This document shows, piece by piece, positions 58,401 to 64,000 of a stretch of 64,000 nt of DNA (its first letter is position 1; each line of letters begins with the position of its first letter). A program made the position numbers and the translations under genes. Location of the stretch: contig JADCGF010000010.1 of assembly GCA_020249145.1 (NCBI GenBank), positions 1 to 64,000 of the forward strand, read 5' to 3'. Under the pieces are notes generated by a model. The model searched no databases. It was not told where the DNA came from and saw only the letters and a list, made by a program, of their open reading frames with translations. Source of the DNA: Roseomonas sp. (lineage in GTDB: Bacteria; Pseudomonadota; Alphaproteobacteria; Acetobacterales; Acetobacteraceae).

Positions 58401-58580
58401 ATGAGCAGCACCCTTTACCAAGACCCCTCCCTGATCATCCCGCAACGCCCGGTGCGCGTGCGTTTTCAGACGCGCCGCGCAGGCTTGGATAAGGCGCGCA
58501 GCGCCATGCGGGATTTCACGTTATTGCTGGCGCTCGCCTGGGGCGCGGCGGAAGTGGCGCTTTGGCTGAGCGGGGGCTAA
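58401..58580 (+). CDS. 59-residue predicted SOS-regulated membrane protein
   Basis: The product starts MSSTLYQDPSLIIPQRPVRV. It has a basic, soluble N-terminal ~38 residues and one C-terminal membrane helix (FTLLLALAWGAAEVALWLSGG). The ATG is only four bases after the -10 hexamer, so the message may be leaderless; no Shine-Dalgarno sequence is visible. A LexA box precedes it. Small SOS-induced membrane proteins such as SidA and DidA of Caulobacter inhibit division, and a similar role is possible, though I see no sequence similarity to either. It is convergent with the DsbA-family gene, six bases apart. Confidence 0.6.
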   Translation: MSSTLYQDPSLIIPQRPVRVRFQTRRAGLDKARSAMRDFTLLLALAWGAAEVALWLSGG

Positions 58581-58586
58581 CGCCCC

Positions 58587-59279
58587 CTACTCCGCAGCGG
58601 CTTCCCTCGCCCGCTCGCGCAAAATCGCGACCGCCCGGCGCAGCCCATCGGCGATATTCTCCGGCGGCATGGCGCCGGAGAACAGCAAATGCCGATCCAG
58701 CACAAAGGATGGCACGCCGGAAATACCCGCGCGGCGATAGCCATCATCCTCGGCCAGCACCTCATGCCGCCCGGCATCGCCGGCGTTGAAGGCGGCAAGG
58801 GTTTCTGCCGATAGGCCCGCCGCAGCGCCCAGGCGCGCCAGGGTCGCGGGATCGCCAATATCGGCGCCTTCCTGGAAATAGGCTCGGAAGATCGCCTCAG
58901 CCACTTCGCGCTGCCGGCCATCAGCGCCGGCCAGCCGGATCAGCCGATGCGCTTCCAGCGTATTCGGTGTGCGCGCCATCAGATCATGGCGGAACTCCAC
59001 GCCAGCCACGCGCCCGGCATCGGCCACGCGCCGGTCCAATTCCTGGGATTTTTCGAGCGAGCCGAATTTGGCGCTGCGATATTCCCGCCGATCCACGCCC
59101 TCTGGCGGCATTTCCGGGTTCAATTGGAAGGGGCGGAAGCGGACCTTAAAATGCAGCCCGTCTTCAGCCAGCATGTCGAGCGCCGCATCCAGATTGCGTT
59201 TCCCGATCCAGCACCAGGGGCAGATGGCGTCCGAAATCACATCCAAAGTGCCGGCATTGGCTTCAGTGGCGCTATCCAT
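58587..59279 (-). CDS. DsbA-family oxidoreductase (FrnE-like)
   Basis: This encodes 230 residues. The active-site CPWC lies in ISDAICPWCWIGKRNLDAAL (~19-22). A helical insert follows, with HDLMARTPNTLEAHRLIRLAG, and the cis-Pro loop is AGISGVPSFVLDRHLLFSGAMPPENI. There is no signal peptide, so it is cytoplasmic like FrnE, which oxidises or isomerises disulfides under stress, or like 2-hydroxychromene-2-carboxylate isomerases. The CxxC favours the disulfide role. Confidence 0.92.
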   Translation of the reverse strand: MDSATEANAGTLDVISDAICPWCWIGKRNLDAALDMLAEDGLHFKVRFRPFQLNPEMPPEGVDRREYRSAKFGSLEKSQELDRRVADAGRVAGVEFRHDLMARTPNTLEAHRLIRLAGADGRQREVAEAIFRAYFQEGADIGDPATLARLGAAAGLSAETLAAFNAGDAGRHEVLAEDDGYRRAGISGVPSFVLDRHLLFSGAMPPENIADGLRRAVAILRERAREAAAE

Positions 59280-59382
59280 GGGGCTTACTCCTGCAAAAGC
59301 GCCTTACCATGCCGCTTTGGCGCGCCCCGGTCCAGCATGACCCCTCTTGGAGAGAAGCGCGGAAAGCCGCATGGTCCCGCGC

Positions 59383-60492
59383 ATGAGCACCATGACCTTC
59401 CCCGCCCCCGCCCCGGCCGCCTGGCCCAGCGCCACCCCCGCCCAAGCCGGCTTTCATGCCGCCAAGCTGCAAGCCGCCGTGGATCACGCCGCCGCGCATG
59501 AAACCCCCTGGCCCTATGATTTGGCCGGCCATATCGGGCGTGGCTTTTTCGAGGCACCGCCGGATAATGAGGTGCTGGGTCCGCTCAGCCCGCGCGGCGC
59601 GCCATGCGGTCTGATCACACGCCATGGCGCCTTGGTCACAAGTTGGGGCGATACACGGGAAGTCAGCCAAACCTTCAGCGTCGCGAAATCCTACCTCTCG
59701 CTGCTGACCGGCCTCGCCTGGGCCGATGGGTTGATCCCGGACCTTGATCAGCGGGTCGGCGAAACCGTCAAGGATGGCGGCTTTGACACGCCACAAAACG
59801 CCCCGATCACCTGGCGGCATTTGCTGCAGAACATGTCGGAATGGGAAGGCACGCTATTCGGCAAATACGACATGATTGACCGTGGCCGGGATCTCGGCGC
59901 CGAGGGCCAGGGCAAGAAGGGGGCTCGGCAATTGCAGGCCCCCGGCACGCATTGGGAGTATAATGACGTGCGCGTGAACCGGCTTTCGCTGGCGTTGCTG
60001 CACCGCTTCGGTCGGCCCTTGCCGGAGGTTTTCGCCGAACGCATCCTGAACCCGATTGGCGGCAGCCGCGATTGGCGCTGGGATGGCTACCGCACGTCTT
60101 GGGTGACGCTTGAAAACGGCCAGCGCGTGCAATCCGTCCCCGGTGGCACGCATTGGGGCGGCGGCGTTGCGATCCATGCCGAGGATCAGGCGCGGATCGG
60201 GCTGCTTGCGCTCAATCGCGGGCTTTGGGCGGGGAGTGAAATCCTGCCGGCGCAATGGTTTGACTGGTCCACTGAAGCCTGCGCGCTCAATTCATCCTAT
60301 GGTTTCCTTTGGTGGCTTAATACCTCCGGGGAGCGGTTCCCCTCTGCCGCGCGGGATGCGTTTTTCGCCTCCGGCGCCGGGGGCAATCTGACCTGGGTGG
60401 ACCCGGCCACGGGGATTGTGGCGGTGCTGCGCTGGACGGACCCCAAGGCGATGGATGGTTTTATTGGTCGCGTGCGCGCGGCGCTGATCTGA
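59383..60492 (+). CDS. Serine hydrolase, beta-lactamase/class C (PBP-like) family
   Basis: This encodes 369 residues from ATG 59383. The nucleophile motif SxxK is in FSVAKSYLSLLTGLA and the YxN motif in WEYNDVRVNRLSLALL; the third motif is probably HWGGGVAIHAEDQARIGLL. No signal peptide is evident, so it is more likely a cytoplasmic esterase or peptidase than a resistance enzyme. The next gene, gnd, starts 14 bases after its stop. Confidence 0.88.
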   Translation: MSTMTFPAPAPAAWPSATPAQAGFHAAKLQAAVDHAAAHETPWPYDLAGHIGRGFFEAPPDNEVLGPLSPRGAPCGLITRHGALVTSWGDTREVSQTFSVAKSYLSLLTGLAWADGLIPDLDQRVGETVKDGGFDTPQNAPITWRHLLQNMSEWEGTLFGKYDMIDRGRDLGAEGQGKKGARQLQAPGTHWEYNDVRVNRLSLALLHRFGRPLPEVFAERILNPIGGSRDWRWDGYRTSWVTLENGQRVQSVPGGTHWGGGVAIHAEDQARIGLLALNRGLWAGSEILPAQWFDWSTEACALNSSYGFLWWLNTSGERFPSAARDAFFASGAGGNLTWVDPATGIVAVLRWTDPKAMDGFIGRVRAALI

Positions 60493-60505
60493 CGGGGGCA
60501 AAACC

Positions 60506-61480
60506 ATGGAAATCGGCATTGTCGGTTTGGGCCGTATGGGCGGGAATATTGCGCGGCGGTTGATGCAGGCGGGGCATCGCGCCGTGGTCTGGGACAAGGA
60601 TGCCGCCGCCGTGGCCGCCCTTGCCGCTGAAGGTGCGGTGGGTGTCGCCGATCTGGCGGGGCTGGTCGCGGCTTTGGCCCCGCCGCGCGCGGTTTGGGTC
60701 ATGCTGCCCCATGGCGCGCCAACGGAAGACGCCTTGGAACAATTGGGCGGGCTGCTTTCGCCCGGCGATACCGCCATTGATGGCGGCAATACGCATTGGA
60801 AGGATGATATCCGCCGCGCCAAGGCGCTCGGCACCAAGGGGGTTGATTACCTTGATATCGGCACCTCCGGCGGAGTTTGGGGGCTGAAGCGCGGCTATTG
60901 CCTGATGATTGGCGGCAAACCCGGCCCGGTGGCACGGCTGGCACCAATCTTCACCGCCTTGGCGCCTGGTCGGGGCGACATTCCAGCCACGCCAAGGCGT
61001 GAAGATCGCCCCACAAATATCGAAGAAGGTTGGATTCACTGCGGTGATCATGGCGCCGGCCATCTCGTAAAAATGGTCCATAACGGCATTGAATACGGGA
61101 TGATGCAGGCGCTGGCGGAGGGGCTTGACCTGCTGCGCCATGCCGATAGCCCAGAATTGTCGGAAGATCAGCGGCTTAGCGTGGATATCGCCGATGTGAC
61201 AGAAGCCTGGCGGCGGGGTTCGGTCATCACCTCCTGGCTACTCGATCTGACCGCAAGTGCCTTGGCGGAAGACCCTGATCTTGCGAAATATTCCGGTAAG
61301 GTGGGCGATTCCGGCGAAGGCCGCTGGACGGTGCAGCAGGCGGTGGAAACGGCGGTCGCAGCGCCGGTGCTGACGGCTGCGCTTTATGCCCGCTTCCGGT
61401 CGCGGGATCAGGTGAATTTCGGTGATCGCGCGCTTTCGGCCATGCGGCATGGCTTTGGCGGGCACCTGGAACCCAAATAG
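60506..61480 (+). CDS. gnd: 6-phosphogluconate dehydrogenase, decarboxylating, short form
   Basis: This encodes 324 residues, the short (~300-330) class typical of bacteria with NAD-preferring enzymes (GntZ/YqeC-like). The dinucleotide site is GIVGLGRMGGNIARRL; VMLPHG and DGGNTHWKDD precede the substrate loop DIGTSGGVWGLKRGYCLMIGG, and the catalytic Lys/Asn are in GAGHLVKMVHNGIEYGMMQA. It oxidises 6-phosphogluconate to ribulose-5-P and CO2. Its stop is two bases before gntK, giving a gluconate-to-pentose-phosphate unit. Confidence 0.96.
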   Translation: MEIGIVGLGRMGGNIARRLMQAGHRAVVWDKDAAAVAALAAEGAVGVADLAGLVAALAPPRAVWVMLPHGAPTEDALEQLGGLLSPGDTAIDGGNTHWKDDIRRAKALGTKGVDYLDIGTSGGVWGLKRGYCLMIGGKPGPVARLAPIFTALAPGRGDIPATPRREDRPTNIEEGWIHCGDHGAGHLVKMVHNGIEYGMMQALAEGLDLLRHADSPELSEDQRLSVDIADVTEAWRRGSVITSWLLDLTASALAEDPDLAKYSGKVGDSGEGRWTVQQAVETAVAAPVLTAALYARFRSRDQVNFGDRALSAMRHGFGGHLEPK

Positions 61481-61482
61481 CG

Positions 61483-62007
61483 ATGCGCCCCGCTGCCATC
61501 ATCATCATGGGGGTTTCGGGGTCGGGCAAATCCACCATCGGCGCGCTACTGGCTGAGCGGCTCGGCTGGCCCTTTGCCGATGCGGATGGCTTCCACCCGC
61601 CGGCGAATGTGGCGAAAATGGCCGCCGGCACGCCGCTGACCGATGCTGACCGTTGGCCTTGGCTGGATGCGATTGCCGCGCATATCGGCGCGGCGCGGGG
61701 AACGGGGCAGCCCGTGGTGGTGGCCTGCTCGGCCCTGCGCCGCGCCTATCGGGAGAGGCTACGCGCCGGGCATGGCGATCTGATTTTTCTGCACTTGGCT
61801 GGCGCACCCGAGGTAATTGCAGCGCGCCAGGCGGCCCGTCAGGGCCATTTCATGCCGCCATCCCTGATGGCGAGCCAATTTGCGACCCTGGAAGATACCG
61901 GGGATGAGCCCGATGCCGTGGCGGTATCCGTGGCTGATACACCTCAGTCGGTGGTGGATGCCGCCATGGTGGCGCTCGGCCCCTTCACCCTCAGGGCGGG
62001 TCCATGA
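61483..62007 (+). CDS. gntK: Gluconokinase
   Basis: This encodes 174 residues. The P-loop is IIIMGVSGSGKSTIGALLAERL; ADADGFHPPANVAKMAAGTPLTDADRWPWLDAI is the diagnostic GntK block, and ACSALRRAYRERLR follows. It phosphorylates gluconate to 6-phosphogluconate, the substrate of the enzyme encoded just upstream. The 3' end overlaps the convergent hypothetical gene by 17 bases. Confidence 0.96.
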   Translation: MRPAAIIIMGVSGSGKSTIGALLAERLGWPFADADGFHPPANVAKMAAGTPLTDADRWPWLDAIAAHIGAARGTGQPVVVACSALRRAYRERLRAGHGDLIFLHLAGAPEVIAARQAARQGHFMPPSLMASQFATLEDTGDEPDAVAVSVADTPQSVVDAAMVALGPFTLRAGP

Positions 62008-62638
62008 AGGCAGAGGACATGGAAGCCCGCGCAATCAAGGACCGCATGGATGGGTTTTCATGGCCCTCATGTGCGGTCAGTGCCTCCATCGGGCAGAAAT
62101 ACTCATGCGGCTGCGGCACCTGGTTGCGCGCAAAGCCGGCATAGTGTTCCCGCTGCAACCCATAAAGCACCCTGATATCACGCACCGGCAGCGTCAGCCC
62201 AGCGATGGGTTCGGCGATACAGGCCGGGATCAGGCGCCAGCGCGGCGTTTCATCCCCGGGCTGGATGGGCGCCAGCAGCCAGGGCAAAGGGCAGAAGGCG
62301 AGCAAGGAGGTGGTTGAGGGCGCAAAGCGGGACCGTTTATCCAGCAAATTCTTGAAGGTGGAGCAGGCTTCGATACACAGGATATCCGCGTAAGGGTCTT
62401 CCGGCGTGCCACCAAAATGCAGCCAAAGCCCATCCGGGATGGTGCGCATCCGGTCAGACCCGGGAACCTTCAGATAGGGCTGGGCGATGGGCTCCCCCTC
62501 ACTCGGGCGGGCGCGGAGCCAGGATGCGCCCTCACTAGCGGTGGCACCCGGCGGGCGCTGCGGCCAGGTTTTCAGCCGGGCGCGGACCACATTGTCCAAC
62601 CGGATGGTCTTACGATCGCTACGCAGGATTTCGCTCAT
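61991..62638 (-). CDS. Conserved-looking hypothetical protein
   Basis: This encodes 215 residues from ATG 62638, chosen for the AGAGGT just upstream. It starts MSEILRSDRKTIRLDNVVRARLKTWP and has no membrane segment. Segments such as GLWLHFGGTPEDPYADILCIEACSTFKNLLDKRSRFAPST and LYGLQREHYAGF look like a folded globular protein, but I do not recognise a family. Its region upstream (62640-62860) is AT-rich. It is convergent with and slightly overlaps gntK. Confidence 0.7.
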   Translation of the reverse strand: MSEILRSDRKTIRLDNVVRARLKTWPQRPPGATASEGASWLRARPSEGEPIAQPYLKVPGSDRMRTIPDGLWLHFGGTPEDPYADILCIEACSTFKNLLDKRSRFAPSTTSLLAFCPLPWLLAPIQPGDETPRWRLIPACIAEPIAGLTLPVRDIRVLYGLQREHYAGFARNQVPQPHEYFCPMEALTAHEGHENPSMRSLIARASMSSAFMDPP

Positions 62639-63044
62639 AGCACAAATTACCTCTTTTAAATACAACCTATAGTTTAGTTAAGATGAATCCCACAAAGCAA
62701 GGCAAGCAAAATCCGCTGCAAAAACCAGCCAAACTTCGAGTCAAAATTGAGCTTAAGGCGATTTTCTTAAAAAACTACTTTAATAAAAACAACTAACTGA
62801 TTCTATGGAATCATCATTAAAAAGCACCGCTAAAAAATTCGTCAAAAAAGAAAAATACAACCATAGAGAGAATGTCTTGATCGGTCACGTTGATGTATCT
62901 GTTTTGTTCTTATCGTGTAAGCCAGCCCGTAGCCGCAAACGATGTTTTCCATATCGCTTTTCTCCATGTAAGACTGCCGCAGAAGGCCAAGCAGCGCTTT
63001 TGCTGGCCTCTTCCAGCCCTACCATTACCAAAAGGACGCCCCCG
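62639..63044. other. AT-rich 406-base gap
   Basis: The region holds the promoters of the divergent hypothetical gene and the RidA gene. A lysine-rich 37-residue frame (62683-62796, MNPTKQGKQNPLQKPAKLRV onward) exists but has only a poor ribosome-binding site and no known relative. An A-rich stretch at 62800-62860 and a TGTTTTGTTCTTATCG patch near 62898-62915 are visible. I see no RNA gene. Confidence 0.35.
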
Positions 63045-63395
63045 ATGACCATCAAACGTCTTGCCCCTGAAGAACGCCTATCGGGTGCCGTGATTGGCGG
63101 CGGGCTGATTTGGTTGGCCGGCCAGGTGGCCGATGACACCAGCCTGGATGCGGAAGGCCAAACCGCGGATATCCTGAAGCAGATTGACGCCCTGCTGGCC
63201 GAGGCCGGGACAGATAAGCGCGCTTTGCTCTCCGCAACCGTCATTCTGGCCGATATCCGCGACGCGCCGGCCATGAACCGCGCCTGGGATCGCTGGCTGG
63301 ACCATGCCCATAAGCCCGCCCGCATGACCATTCAGGCTGCGCTGGTGGACCCCGCCTGGAAGGTGGAGATCACCGGCGTCGCCCTGGCGCCGTGA
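63045..63395 (+). CDS. RidA/YjgF-family protein
   Basis: This encodes 116 residues from ATG 63045 (AAAAGGACG upstream). The fold pattern is VIGGGLIWLAGQVADDTSLDAEGQTADILKQIDALLAEAGTDKRALLSATVILADI, then MNRAWDRWLDHAHKPARMTIQAAL. The Arg in KPARMTIQA corresponds to the conserved RidA Arg that binds the imine substrate. RidA proteins hydrolyse reactive enamines and imines made by PLP enzymes. The next gene overlaps its stop (GTGA). Confidence 0.92.
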   Translation: MTIKRLAPEERLSGAVIGGGLIWLAGQVADDTSLDAEGQTADILKQIDALLAEAGTDKRALLSATVILADIRDAPAMNRAWDRWLDHAHKPARMTIQAALVDPAWKVEITGVALAP

Positions 63396-64000
63396 ACGCA
63401 CCACCTCCCCCTCGCCGGCCGGATCGCTGGCTGCGCGCCGCACTTGCCACACTCAGCTTCGGGCTGCTGGTGGCGGGCGGGATTGCGGATCATGGCGGGG
63501 TGTTGCCGATGCTTGTCATCGGTATCGCCGCGACGGCCATCGGCTTCTTCTATCTGCTCTTTCCGCAGGGCATGCATTTCGCCTTTGGCGCCAGCGCAGG
63601 GCTTGCGGTTTATGCCTGTCTTTTCGTGGTGATTGGCCGCGCGGCCTTCCCAGAAGCGCCGGCCTTGGCCCGTGCGATGGCCTTTCTATTGCCGGTCTTT
63701 GCTTTTTTGGGCTCGGTCTGGGCGCGGCGGGATAGTCTCCGCCGTGCCGCCGAAGCCGATGCGCCCTTTGATCATGGACATTTGCCGCGCATGGCGCGCT
63801 GGCTGATCCCGGTTTGGGTGGTGGGGGGCTTCAGCCTTTCCTTGCCGCTCAATCGCCTATCCCCCTTTGATCAGGGCTTGGCGTTGCTCGCTGCCATGGG
63901 GGCGATTGCGGCCATTGTCGCGGTCTCCGTCCGCCCGGTGGTGCTGCTGCTGAGTGATCTGACCCTGATCACCAAGGAGCTTTCGGCGCGGCTTCGGCGC
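63392..64000 (+). CDS. Polytopic membrane protein, partial (runs off the right edge)
   Basis: The frame opens with GTG at 63392, overlapping the RidA stop, and is still open at 64000 (203 codons). It has about seven hydrophobic segments (for example ALATLSFGLLVAGGIA, MLVIGIAATAIGFFYLLF, GLAVYACLFVVIG, AMAFLLPVFAFLGSVW, WLIPVWVVGGFSLSL, GLALLAAMGAIAAIVAVSV). A cytoplasmic, charged loop SVWARRDSLRRAAEADAP lies in the middle. I do not recognise the family from this part. Confidence 0.7.
   Translation, partial: MNAPPPPRRPDRWLRAALATLSFGLLVAGGIADHGGVLPMLVIGIAATAIGFFYLLFPQGMHFAFGASAGLAVYACLFVVIGRAAFPEAPALARAMAFLLPVFAFLGSVWARRDSLRRAAEADAPFDHGHLPRMARWLIPVWVVGGFSLSLPLNRLSPFDQGLALLAAMGAIAAIVAVSVRPVVLLLSDLTLITKELSARLRR

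Overview
The window looks like a chromosomal segment of a GC-rich alphaproteobacterium, most plausibly Acetobacteraceae/Rhodospirillales. The signs are the dense operons with ATGA overlaps, the rpe/heparinase-like, yajC/DUF815 and erpA/dgt/argS/SPOR/nagZ neighbourhoods, a LexA box of the alphaproteobacterial GTTC-N7-GTTC type, and the codon use. The taxon is an inference; no rRNA gene is present.

Layout. 1-1.8 kb is a scar: an IS5-family transposase running off the left edge, an AT-rich membrane protein and a 3' remnant of dnaE2. 1.8-10.9 kb is one tight operon: GntR regulator, amidase, a complete peptide-type ABC importer, an isochorismatase-like hydrolase and a glutaredoxin-DinB fusion. It looks like import and hydrolysis of an amide or peptide-like compound. 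11.4-13.8 kb holds an acyl-CoA dehydrogenase plus a family III CoA-transferase. 14-16.4 kb holds an epimerase and a glycosyltransferase. 16.4-22 kb is mostly housekeeping or detoxification (heparinase-like, rpe, methyltransferases, cupin, GST, gloB).

22.2-34.1 kb is the most interesting part. A 2412-residue single-module reducing polyketide synthase (KS-AT-DH-degenerate MT-ER-KR-ACP, no thioesterase) is followed by an alpha-oxoamine synthase and a translationally coupled CDP-alcohol phosphatidyltransferase. Divergent from them is an SDR with the PPDTDTP signature of 3-ketodihydrosphingosine reductase, then a broken P450/acyltransferase pair and a GNAT. Together they suggest a sphingolipid-like (fumonisin-like in logic) pathway in which a PKS supplies the acyl chain, an oxoamine synthase releases it with an amino acid, the ketone is reduced and a phospho-headgroup is attached. 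The cluster prefers GAG over GAA, unlike its neighbours, and is bracketed by two same-orientation copies of a ~100-bp repeat, which suggests horizontal acquisition.

34.1-38 kb holds IS and GNAT-toxin remnants and a 1099-residue LRR-Roc-COR-TIR protein, a candidate NLR-like immune protein. 38-44.3 kb is core (SQS/PSY-fold protein, sodB, yajC, DUF815 ATPase, Slt, peroxiredoxin, GST, tRNA-Ser). A degenerate insertion scar and a 5'-truncated tctA follow the tRNA. 46.3-53.4 kb is core (nagZ, SPOR, argS, dgt, erpA, exonuclease III with an apparent CTG start, SLT). 53.5 kb carries a predicted small RNA. 53.6-64 kb holds a FGase-like hydrolase, motB-motA, a MarR/nitroreductase pair, a LexA-boxed small membrane protein, a DsbA-family protein, a serine hydrolase, gnd-gntK, a RidA protein and a membrane protein cut by the right edge.
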